Source: Streptomyces spiralis (GTDB lineage Bacteria; Actinomycetota; Actinomycetes; Streptomycetales; Streptomycetaceae). Taken from it: DNA of 64,000 bases. The position numbers and the translations under genes were made by a program. This document shows positions 44,264 to 52,551 of the stretch, piece after piece. Numbering within the stretch: the stretch's first letter is position 1; each line of letters opens with the position of its first letter. The notes under the pieces are model-generated. The model did not search any database and had not been told where the DNA came from. It saw only the letters and a program-made list of their open reading frames with translations. Location of the stretch: assembly GCF_014654675.1 (NCBI RefSeq), contig NZ_BNBC01000040.1, forward strand, positions 24,729 through 88,728. The letters run 5' to 3'.

Positions 44264-44959
44264 TCAGTGCTGGTTGACCGGCCAGACGGCCGCCGGATCG
44301 CAGCGGGCCGGGCACGCCAGCAGGTAGACCTCGTTGCCGAGGAAAAGCCAGTAGGTGTCGGCCCTGACGCTATAGGGCTGTTCTGGCTGGCCGGGGTAGA
44401 CAGCGAAGTCCATACCCTCGGGAACCTGGCAGACATACACCAAGTCCGCGCCGCATGCGCACCTGTAGTACTCGGGATCCTGCGCCCAGGACGGGGTACC
44501 GCCCACCTTGAAAGTCTGAGCCCCGACGGGGGTATCCACGAAAGGCCGCAGAGCCAGCGGCAGCGCGCACAAGGACGGTTCGGCTTCCGGGGCTGGCAGC
44601 GCCCCGCGGCTCTGAATCAGTACACGCCAGAACGGAGCCGGGTACGGCGGCTGCGGAGCGTCCCAGTACTTCGGTACGAGCCGGCCATCAGCAAGCTGGG
44701 GGTCGGACGCGTCGTTGTGCGCACGGCAGTGAAAGACAAGGAGGTGGTTTCCGCCGAAAGGCTCCAGGTCCCAGGGGATGTCGAACTGGAAGAACAGAGC
44801 CATCCGCTCACCACAGAAGCACTCGGGCCAGTCCTGGGCCTGGTCGAGGAAGGGCCAGCCTCCCACCGAATTCCGCGCCGGACGGACCAGCGGTTCGGTT
44901 CCAACCTCGACCGTGTAAGCAGGCAGCACCCGCATCCTCCTCGTATTGCGTTCGAACAT
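44264..44959 (-). CDS. DUF1963-like (YwqG-type) protein inside the IS701 structure
   Basis: A 231-residue soluble protein. Motifs RNSVGGWPFLDQAQDWPECF, ALFFQFDIPWDLEPFGGNHL, LVFHCRAHNDASDP and GGTPSWAQDPEYYRCACGAD match the YwqG/DUF1963 fold, with a later DTYWLFLGNEVYLLACP. Its biochemical function is unknown in general. It is encoded on the strand opposite to the transposase and is bracketed by two IS701-type left ends, so it looks like a passenger or trapped gene. ATG 44959 is used; the reading frame is intact. Confidence 0.7.
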   Translation of the reverse strand: MFERNTRRMRVLPAYTVEVGTEPLVRPARNSVGGWPFLDQAQDWPECFCGERMALFFQFDIPWDLEPFGGNHLLVFHCRAHNDASDPQLADGRLVPKYWDAPQPPYPAPFWRVLIQSRGALPAPEAEPSLCALPLALRPFVDTPVGAQTFKVGGTPSWAQDPEYYRCACGADLVYVCQVPEGMDFAVYPGQPEQPYSVRADTYWLFLGNEVYLLACPARCDPAAVWPVNQH

Positions 44960-45051
44960 CCGCTCAACCTAATAATCCAGCTGCAGATAGTGATCTTGCT
45001 GGTGAGAGCCGGCGCGGGGACGGGTACGGCCACCGTTGATCATCGTGAGTT

Positions 45052-46353
45052 GTGTGGACAAACGACGAGACGGTGGCCGCAGGTCACAGCATAGATCCCG
45101 CCCGTTGGCGGGAGGCGTTCGAGGTGGCCATGGGACGGATCTCGGGGCGGTTCGCCCGGTACGAACCCCGCCTGCGGGCCGGGCGGTTGGTACTGGGTCT
45201 GCTGTCGGACCTGCCGCGCAAGAATTACTGGACCATCGCGGAGTGGGCTGGAGAGACCAGCCCGCACGGCATGCAGCATCTGCTGTCCCGGGCCGTCTGG
45301 GACGCCGATGCCGTCCGCGATGACGTGCGCGAATACGTCGTCGAGCACCTCCGCGACGACGCTGCGGTGCTGGTCGTCGACGACCGGCGACGTGAAGAAG
45401 GGCACTCACACCGTCGCCGTTCAGCGCCAGTACACCGGCACTGCCGGCAGGATCGAGAACTCCCAGGTCGCGGTCTACCTCGTCTATGCAGGCGTGCGTG
45501 GACACGCGGCGGTGGACCGGGAGCTGTACATCCCGCGCTCCTGGACCTGCGACCCGCGCCGCTGCCGGGCCGCAGGACTCGGCGAGGACACCGTCTTCGC
45601 GACCAAGCCGGAACTGGCCCGCACGATGATCGAACGGTTCCTGGACGCCGGGCACCACGTCGGCTGGGTCACGGGTGACGAGGTCTACGGCGGCAACCCG
45701 AAACTGCGGGCGGCTTTGGAGGAGCGCGGCATCGGCTACGTCCTCGCGGTGGCCTGCTCGGCCGAAATGGTCACCGGCGCAGGGAAGTTCCGCGCGGATG
45801 CTCTGGCAGCGAAGCTGCCGAAGCGGGCCTGGCAGAAGCTCTCGGCTGGACGGGGCGCGAAGGGGCGCCGCTTCTACGACTGGGCGGTCATCGACCTGGC
45901 CGACCCTGGCCCGGGCCACCAACTGCTGATCCGCCGCAACCGCGCCACAGGCGAACTCGCCTACTACCTTTGCTTCTCACCCCGGCCGGTGCCGCTGACC
46001 GAGTTGGTGCGGGTCGCCGGATCCAGATGGCGTGTGGCAGACCGAGAAAGGGCTGGCCGGGCTGGATGAGCACCAGGTCCGCCCGCTACCCCTCCTGGAT
46101 TCGCTGGGTCACCCTCGCCATGCTCGCCCACGCCTTCCTCACCGTCGTCCGTGCCGACGAACACACCCGCCGTCCCGGACCGGCCGACCTGGTCCCGCTG
46201 TCCTGCAACGAGATCCAGCGCCTGTTCATCACGCTCGTCGTCCGGCCGGTCCACGACGCATCCCATCGGCTCGGCTGGTCCGACTGGCGACGCCGCCATC
46301 AAGCCCGGTCCCGCACCAGCCATTACCGGCGACAAGCCACATCCCAGACATGA
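45052..46353 (+). pseudogene. Frameshifted IS701-family transposase
   Basis: The three parts are GRISGRFARYEPRLRAGRLV to VVDD (first frame), then VKKGTHTVAVQRQYTGTAGR, VTGDEVYGGNPKLRAALEER and LLIRRNRATGELAYYLCFSP (second), then FITLVVRPVHDASHRLGWSD (third). This is the IS701 DDE transposase. Near 45388 two bases of DDTGD appear lost, and near 46035 the segment that should read RW-x-VEETFQTEKG is cut to RWRV-QTEKG, which probably removes the catalytic Glu. The protein cannot be functional. It starts at GTG 45052. Confidence 0.85.
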
Positions 46354-46356
46354 TGA

Positions 46357-47343
46357 TCACGATCTACAGCTGGAGTACTAGTCGGTGCATGCACGCAATT
46401 GGCAAAGGCCTGCGACCGGTACGCCGACCACGTCGAGGACGCGAAGGAGAAGATCGTCCGTCACCGCGTCGACCCGTTCGCGAACGACATGCCCTGGGAC
46501 TCCCCGATGTTCGGCGGCAACGGCTACGACGGCGGTCTGAAGGACGCCGTCCTCTCCGATCCGTACATCCGCGCACTGGGCGACATCGCCCATGCCCTGG
46601 ACTCGTCCCAGAAGCGGGTGAAGCTGCCCCCGGGCAGCAAGCCGGACAGCCCCCTGCTGCCGGGAATACCACTGCTTCCCATCCCCGGCCGCGTTCCTGT
46701 TCCAGTGCTGATCGCCTCCTACCACGGCCAGGCTCCCAACCTGCTGCCGATGGCGAGTCGATACGACCCGACGCTCGACCGGGACCCGCTCCCGCCGGAG
46801 CCCGGATCCACTCGCATCCTGAGCCTGCCCGAACAGCAGCGATTCGAGAGCTGGGTGCACACCCTGCCCGTCGGCGGCTTCGCCGGCGGCGGCGGAGCCA
46901 CGAGCCCGGACAACGCCTACCAGCTCCGTGTCGCCGGCTACCCCGAGCGCGAGGTACCCCTTCCTCCCGGCGTCGGGAAGAGCAACAGAGGCCTCATGAT
47001 GGACGGGATGCGCAAGGACGACGGCTACGCCATCGACGCCAAATACATACGTAAACCGGACGAGTGCAAGTCTTTCCGCAGCATCAGCAAGGTCAACCAG
47101 ACCCTCGGTACGCCACCGGAGATCGATCCGGACACCGGGAAGATCAAGTTCGATCCGCACCGCGACGGCATGCACTTCACGGACGCCACCGAGATGAACC
47201 GGTACAGGGCAGCCCTCGACGACCCCCGCAACGACGAGATCCGCGGTTTTGAGATCATCACGAACGACAAGCAGGCGGTGCCCTACTGGGAAAGCATGAT
47301 GGCCATGAGCGGCGTCAACGGCACCGCCCGCTACGTTCCCTAG
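46357..47343 (+). pseudogene. N-truncated polymorphic toxin with a restriction-endonuclease-fold C-terminus (Tox-REase-2-like)
   Basis: The open frame enters from the IS701 right end and reads LAKACDRYADHVEDAKEKIV and FANDMPWDSPMFGGNGYDGG, a helical WXG/PPE-like pre-toxin region, then a proline-rich linker and the toxin domain: YQLRVAGYPEREVPLPPGVG, GLMMDGMRKDDGYAIDAKYI (D...D-A-K of the nuclease fold), NDEIRGFEIITNDKQAVPYW and NGTARYVP at the end. The C-terminus is typical of restriction-endonuclease-fold toxins of Streptomyces. The 5' end, normally a secretion-linked N-terminus, is missing. TTG 46399 is the only start-like codon. It overlaps nothing and is followed 11 nt later by its immunity gene. 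Confidence 0.7.
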
Positions 47344-47354
47344 CGAAGGCAGAC

Positions 47355-47810
47355 ATGACGGAAACCGACGCCCGACGCACGACGTTCAGCTTCGCACCTC
47401 CCGTGGACGACGCCGCCGCCTGGGACATCGAGCTGAACGACTTCGCCGACCGCCTGATGCAAGGCTTTCCCGGCACGGAAACCTGGCTGCTGGGAGCCCA
47501 GGCACCCCACCCCCAGGAAGGCCTCGGATTTGACATGCCCCTCGGGGGAGGCGCCCGCATGGAGGGACTCGTCAATACGCCCTACCCAAAGGTCGGCGCC
47601 GTCATGGCCCTGAACGCCACCGCCGACGAGGCAGCCGTCCTGGCACGCTGGCTCAGGGACCACTACGCGCCCGCACCTGACCTCGTGCACTTCACCAGCG
47701 AGAGAGCTCTGGAACTGGGCGTCACCGAATACGGACGGATTCCGGCAACCGGCGATGTACACGAGATCTCCCGCGTCCTGCGCGAGCACCTCGACGAAGT
47801 GGACGCCTGA
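47355..47810 (+). CDS. Probable immunity protein to the upstream toxin
   Basis: A 151-residue acidic cytoplasmic protein beginning TETDARRTTFSFAPPVDDAA and ending SRVLREHLDEVDA. It has no signal peptide or membrane helix. The gene starts 11 nt after the toxin stop with GAAGG upstream, the usual order in polymorphic toxin loci, where the immunity protein binds and blocks the nuclease. I do not recognise a named immunity family; the role is inferred from position and charge. It is intact although its toxin has lost its N-terminus. Confidence 0.65.
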   Translation: MTETDARRTTFSFAPPVDDAAAWDIELNDFADRLMQGFPGTETWLLGAQAPHPQEGLGFDMPLGGGARMEGLVNTPYPKVGAVMALNATADEAAVLARWLRDHYAPAPDLVHFTSERALELGVTEYGRIPATGDVHEISRVLREHLDEVDA

Positions 47811-47965
47811 GGCCTCGGCAGCGGCCGAAGACCACCGCCGAGTGAGTCCCGTCTGCACGCCGCTTCCAGCCCTGTCCCCAGCTATGCCTCGTGATCAGAT
47901 CGTGGCACTGTCTCGCCCCGGGCTGCTAAAAGAGCGACGGTTTTCCGACCGGCCTCTGGTGACGC

Positions 47966-48121
47966 GTGCATGCCAAGGCTGGTGACAACATCCACAGGAT
48001 CGCCTCGGTGTCGATGACGGTGAGTGGCTCACTGACCCAGTGGCGCGAGTGGACCGGTCTGCCGTTCGACGGCGATGGTGACATCGACGTACGGCACGAC
48101 GTGGAGCCGCGCACTATCTGA
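47966..48121 (+). pseudogene. C-terminal remnant of a GNAT-type protein
   Basis: The plus strand reads HAKAGDNIHRIASVSMTVSG, SLTQWREWTGLPFDGDGDID and a TGA. ASVSMTV-G-SL-QWREWTGL-FD is a tail seen in a Streptomyces N-acetyltransferase group, which normally goes on to VPGALVPVHV and YVEPNVW. Here it degenerates to VRHDVEPRTI. There is no start or acetyl-CoA loop. Confidence 0.4.
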
Positions 48122-48148
48122 CCGACGCGCCGAGTGAGCAGGCCTTCA

Positions 48149-48175
48149 CCCGCCCCGGGAGCCTGACGGGGCGGG
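48149..48175 (-). terminator. Terminator of the CUT2 sugar transporter operon
   Basis: CCCGCCCC (48149-48156) pairs with GGGGCGGG (48168-48175). It is 20 bp past the binding-protein stop on the minus strand. Confidence 0.55.
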
Positions 48176-48193
48176 CGAAGACGGCTGCTGTTG

Positions 48194-49303
48194 CTACTTG
48201 GTGAGCGGGGCCAGCTTGGGGTCGTTGGCGTAGGCCTCGGCCGCGTTCTTCTTCGTCACGATGACGGGCGGCAGGAGGTAGGCGGGGACGACCTTGACGC
48301 CGTTGTTGTACGACTTGGTGTCGTTGACGGTTGGCTTGTCACCCTTCTGCAGCGACTTGATCATGTTGACGGTCTCCGCGACGAGCTTGCGGGTGTCCTT
48401 GTTGATCGTCGAGTACTGCACGCCGGCCATGATGGACTTGACCGACTCGACCTCGGAGTCCTGACCGGTGACGATCGGGACCGGCTTGCCGGCGCCCTTA
48501 ACGGAGGTGAGGATCGCGCGGGCCAGGGTGTCGTTGGGGGACAGGACGCCGTCGAGCGTCTTCTTGCCGCTGTACGCCGAGGTCAGCAGGGAGTCCATGC
48601 GCTGCTGGGCGTTCTCGGCCTTCCAGCCCTGCGTCGCCGTCTGCTTGATGTCCTTCTGCCCCGACCCGACAACGATGTCACCCTTGTCGATCAAAGGCTT
48701 GAGGACCTGCATCGCGCCGTCGAAGAACACCTTGGAGTTGTTGTCGTCCGGCGAGCCGGAGAACAGCTCGATCGTCCACGGGCCCTTGGGCTTCTTGGCC
48801 TTCATGCCGTCGATGAGGGCCTGGCCCTGGAGCTGTCCGACCTTGAAGTTGTCGAAGGCGATGTAGTAGTCGATGTCCGGGGTGTTGGTGATGAGCCGGT
48901 CGTAGGCGATGACCGTGGCGCCCTCGTCCTTGGCCTGCTTGACCTGCGTGGTCAACTGTGAGGCGTCGGTCGCGCCGATGACGATGACCTTCGCCCCCTT
49001 GGTGACCATGGAGGAGATCTGCGCCTGCTGGTCGGCGACGGTGGTCGAGGCGCCCGCGTACTGGACGTCGGCCTTGAAGCCCGCGTTCTTCAGCCCGTTG
49101 GTGAACAGGTCGCCCGCGAGCACCCAGTTCTCGGAGGTCTTGGCGGGCAGGGCGACGCCGATCAGGGAGTCCTTGGAGAAGCCCTTGGAGCCGGCGCTGT
49201 CGCTGCTGGAGGAGCCTTCGCGTTCGTTGGAGCAGGCCGTGCTCAGGGTGAGGAGTGCGGCGGCGCCGACGGCGGTGATGCTTCTGAGGAGGAGTTTGCG
49301 CAT
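48194..49303 (-). CDS. CUT2 sugar ABC transporter substrate-binding lipoprotein (ChvE/XylF-like)
   Basis: A 369-residue lipoprotein with the signal ending LSTAC, C24 lipidated. The mature part follows the periplasmic-binding-protein type-1 sugar fold: IGVALPAKTSENWVLAGDLF, ASTTVADQQAQISSMVTKGA, VIAYDRLITNTPDIDYYIAF, LDGVLSPNDTLARAILTSVK and PIVTGQDSEVESVKSIMAGV. This is the ChvE/XylF group that binds xylose, galactose or arabinose. It is the last gene of the ATPase-permease-binding protein operon, separated from the permease by 189 bp containing a hairpin. ATG 49303 is used. Confidence 0.9.
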   Translation of the reverse strand: MRKLLLRSITAVGAAALLTLSTACSNEREGSSSSDSAGSKGFSKDSLIGVALPAKTSENWVLAGDLFTNGLKNAGFKADVQYAGASTTVADQQAQISSMVTKGAKVIVIGATDASQLTTQVKQAKDEGATVIAYDRLITNTPDIDYYIAFDNFKVGQLQGQALIDGMKAKKPKGPWTIELFSGSPDDNNSKVFFDGAMQVLKPLIDKGDIVVGSGQKDIKQTATQGWKAENAQQRMDSLLTSAYSGKKTLDGVLSPNDTLARAILTSVKGAGKPVPIVTGQDSEVESVKSIMAGVQYSTINKDTRKLVAETVNMIKSLQKGDKPTVNDTKSYNNGVKVVPAYLLPPVIVTKKNAAEAYANDPKLAPLTK

Positions 49304-49423
49304 GGCGAAGTGGAACCTTTCGTGGGTGCTGGTTGCGGTAGTGCGGTATGCCGTCGAGCGTGGCTGGATGGCGCGGTCCGGCCGCCGGATGGTGTGCCGG
49401 TGGCGGGTGGTGCAGGTGGGGGA

Positions 49424-49460
49424 GCCGGACACCCGGTGGTCAGGAGACCAGGTGTCCGGC
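49424..49460 (-). promoter_or_regulatory. Intercistronic hairpin before the binding-protein gene
   Basis: GCCGGACACC (49424-49433) pairs with GGTGTCCGGC (49451-49460), and an inner TGGTC/GACCA stem adds five pairs. It lies between the permease stop and the binding-protein start. Such hairpins often shield the upstream or downstream message and raise binding-protein levels; that role is inferred. Confidence 0.5.
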
Positions 49461-49492
49461 CGTCAGCGGGTGGTGGTGAGCGGACCGTGCGG

Positions 49493-50791
49493 TCATCCCG
49501 CGACCTTGGTCTTGTCCACGTCGGAGGCCGCTGCGGGTGGTGCGGCCGTGTCTGCCGGGTCGTCGCGCCGGAAGGGGCGGGTCAGGGTTCCGATGATGGA
49601 GAAACGGCCCTGCTTTTTGTTGTAGACGTCGAAGGCGACGGCGAGCAGAAGTACCAGGCCCTTGATGATCTGGACCATGTCCGAGCCGACGCCCTGCAGT
49701 TGGAGGCCGTTGTTGAGCAGGGCCATGACCAGGCCGCCGACGATCGAGCCGCTGACGGTGCCCAGGCCGCCGGACACGGCAGCCCCGCCGATGAAAACGG
49801 CCGCGATGGCGTCCAGTTCCCAACTCAGACCGTCCTGCGGGCCGGAGGCCGCGGAACGGGCCACGAAGATCATGCCGGCGAGGGCGGCCAGGATCGACAT
49901 GTTCATCATGACGGCGAAGTTGACCCGCTTGAGCTTCACGCCGGACAGTTCGGCGGCGCGTGCGTTGCCGCCGACGGCGTAGATGTGCCGACCGCCGATG
50001 GTGTTGCGGGTGTAGTGCGAGTACGCCAGGACCAGGACGATCAGGATGATGCCGGAGATCGGCAGGCTGGTGCCGACCCGCCCGCCGGCGAAGCGCAGTG
50101 TGGCGAAGACGATGACGGCGACCATGACGGCCAGACGGACGCCGATGACCCACAGCGGAGCGAGGTCCGCCTTCATCTCGCGTCGGGTCTGACGCGCCTT
50201 CCACTCGCGCCAGACGACGCCCGCGCAGGCGGCGAGGCCGAGGAGAAGGGTCAGGTTGTTGTAGCCGGTGTCCGGTCCGACCTCGGGCAGGAAGCCGGCG
50301 CCGATCTTGCGGAAGCCTTCGGGCACCGGAACGGTGTCGGCGTTGCCGATGTACTGGTTGGCGCCGCGGAACAGCATCATTCCGGCGAGGGTCACGATGA
50401 ACGCCGGCACCCCGATGTAGGCGACCCAGAAGCCCTGCCAGGCGCCGATGGCCGCGCCGACGAGCAGGCCGAGCAGGATGCCCAGGGGCCAGGGCAACGA
50501 GTGCTCCTGCATGGCCTTGGCGACGACGATGCCGGTGAAGGCCGCGACGGAGCCGACCGACAGGTCGATGTGCCCGGCGACGATCACCATCAGCATGCCG
50601 ACGGCCAGGATCAGGATGTAGGAGTACTGGCTGACGACGGCGATGAGGTTGCCGGAGGTCAGCGTCAGCCCGTCGGTCCAGATCTGGAACAGCACGACGA
50701 TGGCCACCAGGGTGGAGATCATGCCGAACTGTCGGGCGTTGGAGGTCGTGCCCCCGAAGAGGTTCTTCTGCAGGTCAGTTATGCGGCTCAT
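49493..50791 (-). CDS. CUT2 sugar ABC transporter permease (XylH/GguB-like)
   Basis: A 432-residue permease with about ten membrane segments. Typical are ILILAVGMLMVIVAGHIDLS, VGSVAAFTGIVVAKA, IGVPAFIVTLAGMMLFRGAN and IGGRHIYAVGGNARAAELSG, all diagnostic of branched XylH-type permeases. The C-terminus is a hydrophilic Pro/Asp-rich tail. ATG 50791 overlaps the ATPase stop as ATGA (50788-50791). It imports monosaccharide with the ATPase and the binding protein. Confidence 0.93.
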   Translation of the reverse strand: MSRITDLQKNLFGGTTSNARQFGMISTLVAIVVLFQIWTDGLTLTSGNLIAVVSQYSYILILAVGMLMVIVAGHIDLSVGSVAAFTGIVVAKAMQEHSLPWPLGILLGLLVGAAIGAWQGFWVAYIGVPAFIVTLAGMMLFRGANQYIGNADTVPVPEGFRKIGAGFLPEVGPDTGYNNLTLLLGLAACAGVVWREWKARQTRREMKADLAPLWVIGVRLAVMVAVIVFATLRFAGGRVGTSLPISGIILIVLVLAYSHYTRNTIGGRHIYAVGGNARAAELSGVKLKRVNFAVMMNMSILAALAGMIFVARSAASGPQDGLSWELDAIAAVFIGGAAVSGGLGTVSGSIVGGLVMALLNNGLQLQGVGSDMVQIIKGLVLLLAVAFDVYNKKQGRFSIIGTLTRPFRRDDPADTAAPPAAASDVDKTKVAG

Positions 50792-52338
50792 GGAGTGGGG
50801 CTCTTCTTGGTAGCGGTCATCTGCTTCATCAGGACTTCCGGATCCGCGTCCGCGCGCGCCACCTCACCGGTGATGGCGCCTTCGAACACCGTGTAGATGC
50901 GGTCGCACAGGCCGATCAGCTCGGGCAACTCGGAGGAGATGACGACGACGCCCTTGCCCTGGGCGACGAGCCGCTGGATGATCCCGTAGATCTCGAACTT
51001 GGCGCCCACGTCGATCCCTCGCGTCGGCTCGTCGAGGATCAGCAGGTCGGGGTCGGTGAACATCCACTTGGCGAGGACGACCTTCTGCTGGTTGCCGCCG
51101 GAGAGCTTGACGACGCCCTCGTCGACACTGGGCGTCTTGATCCGCAGGCCGGCTCGGTAGTCCTCGGCGATGCGGTGCTCGCGCACCGGGTCGATGACGC
51201 GGCGGCGGGCGATCTTCGACAGCTTGGCGGCCACCATCGAGGTCTTGACGTCGTCCAGGAGGTTGAGGCCGATCGACTTGCGGTCCTCGCTGACGTAGGC
51301 CAGTCCGTGTCCGATGGCGTCCGCCACGGTCTTCAGCCGGATCTCCTTGCCGTCCTTGAAGACCCGCCCGGACAGCCAGGTCCCGTAGGAGCGGCCGAAG
51401 AGGCTCATGGCGAGCTCGGTGCGGCCCGCGCCCATGAGACCGGCGAAGCCGACGATCTCCCCGCGGCGGACGTTGAAGGTGGAGCCCTTGCACACCATGC
51501 GCTCGTCCGAGGCCGGGTGCCGCACCGTCCAGTCGCGGACCTCGAAGAAGACCTCGCCGATGTCGGGGGTCCGGTCGGGGAAGCGGCTGTCGAGCTCGCG
51601 GCCGACCATGCCCCGCACGATGCGGTCCTCGTTGACGCCGTCGGCCTTGACGTCGAGGCTCTCGATGCTGCGGCCGTCGCGCAGGATCGTGATGGTGTCG
51701 GCGACCGCCTCGATCTCGTTCAGCTTGTGCGAGATCATGATCGAGGTGATGCCCCGCTCACGGAAGCCGCGCAGCAGGTCCAGCAGGTGCTGGGAGTCGG
51801 CCTCGTTGAGGGCCGCGGTGGGCTCGTCGAGAATCAGCAGCTTGACGTCCTTCGCGAACGCCTTGGCGATCTCGACGAGTTGCTGCTTGCCGACGCCGAT
51901 GTCCTTGATCAGGGTGTCGGGGTCCTCGCGGAGCCCGACCTGCTCCATCAGTTCCAGGGCCCGGCGCTGGGCGCTCTTCCAGTCGATCGAGCCGCGGCGG
52001 CGCGGCTCGTTGCCGAGGAAGAGGTTCTCGGTGATCGACATCCCGGGCACCAGGGCCAGTTCCTGGTGGATGATGACGATGCCGGCCTGTTCGCTGGCCC
52101 GGATGCCGTCGAACCGGGCCTTCTTGCCCTGGTAGACGATGTCGCCGGTGTAACTGCCGTGCGGGTGGACCCCGCTGAGCACCTTCATCAGCGTGGACTT
52201 GCCAGCGCCGTTCTCGCCGCAGATCGCGTGGATCTCACCTTCCCGCACGACGAGGCTGACACCGGCCAGCGCGGTGACTCCGGGGAAGGACTTGGTGATC
52301 GACCGCATCTCCAGCAGGTTCGGGGCGGTGTCGGTCAT
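50788..52338 (-). CDS. CUT2 sugar ABC transporter ATPase, double NBD (MmsA/XylG-like)
   Basis: A 516-residue duplicated ATPase. The N-terminal half has Walker A GENGAGKST, the degenerate signature VGKQQLVEIAKA and Walker B LLILDEPTAALNE. The C-terminal half has the usual altered Walker A GLMGAGRTE, the signature KLSGGNQQKV and LLILDEPTRGIDVG. The start ATG 52338 has AGGAG upstream. It leads the operon and is divergent from the ROK repressor gene across an AT-rich control region. Confidence 0.94.
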   Translation of the reverse strand: MTDTAPNLLEMRSITKSFPGVTALAGVSLVVREGEIHAICGENGAGKSTLMKVLSGVHPHGSYTGDIVYQGKKARFDGIRASEQAGIVIIHQELALVPGMSITENLFLGNEPRRRGSIDWKSAQRRALELMEQVGLREDPDTLIKDIGVGKQQLVEIAKAFAKDVKLLILDEPTAALNEADSQHLLDLLRGFRERGITSIMISHKLNEIEAVADTITILRDGRSIESLDVKADGVNEDRIVRGMVGRELDSRFPDRTPDIGEVFFEVRDWTVRHPASDERMVCKGSTFNVRRGEIVGFAGLMGAGRTELAMSLFGRSYGTWLSGRVFKDGKEIRLKTVADAIGHGLAYVSEDRKSIGLNLLDDVKTSMVAAKLSKIARRRVIDPVREHRIAEDYRAGLRIKTPSVDEGVVKLSGGNQQKVVLAKWMFTDPDLLILDEPTRGIDVGAKFEIYGIIQRLVAQGKGVVVISSELPELIGLCDRIYTVFEGAITGEVARADADPEVLMKQMTATKKSPTP

Positions 52339-52473
52339 GAGCGTCGCTCCTGTCCTCCGCGAACGCGCGGAGGCGTCCCCGAGCCTTGGGGCCTGCGGCA
52401 TTGCATGGACATCAACTTGCCTCCGATGGCACTGCCCTGTGCCGTCGTGTCCGAGATCTCGTCTGCGCATCGG

Positions 52474-52510
52474 ACACTAAATCCATTTGTTTTACTAAGT
52501 CAATGGGCCG
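52474..52510. promoter_or_regulatory. AT-rich divergent control region of the CUT2 operon and ROK gene
   Basis: On the minus strand TTGACT (52503-52498), 18 nt, TAGTGT (52479-52474) makes a good promoter for the ATPase gene. The spacer is a rare AT-rich island with two TTAGT direct repeats. ROK repressors such as XylR bind AT-rich sites like these, so this is the likely operator. Confidence 0.6.
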
Positions 52511-52551
52511 CGAGAGATAGATTGACGAGGGGCAGCGAGAGAGGACCGCGC

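Larger units (their letters stand above)
44046..46378. mobile_element. IS701-type structure with outer inverted repeats enclosing a passenger gene
   Basis: The left end GTACTCCAGCCGTAGATCGT (44046-) and the reverse complement of the right end at 46378 match at 23 of 24 positions. Between them lie a DUF1963-like gene and a broken IS701-family transposase. A second, less perfect left end (AATCCAGCTGCAGATAGTGA) stands at about 44973, directly before the transposase, and about 115 bp after each left end are similar. No target duplication is visible: the flanks (PAPS-like gene, toxin gene) do not match each other. The structure looks like two elements fused with loss of flanking DNA. Confidence 0.75.

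Noticed and set aside
47046..47055. CATACGTAAA, similar to the sugar operator
   Set aside because: It lies in the coding part of the truncated toxin and only one half matches.
49310..50896. 528-codon plus-strand frame rich in Asp, Gly and Gln
   Set aside because: It is the exact antisense of the CUT2 permease, and its repetitive composition is what high-GC antisense gives.
51175..52551. Long open frame upstream of, and continuous with, the ROK gene on the plus strand
   Set aside because: It is antisense to the ABC ATPase gene, which has full Walker and signature motifs. The frame is open only because of GC-biased codons; the ROK protein starts at GTG 52552.
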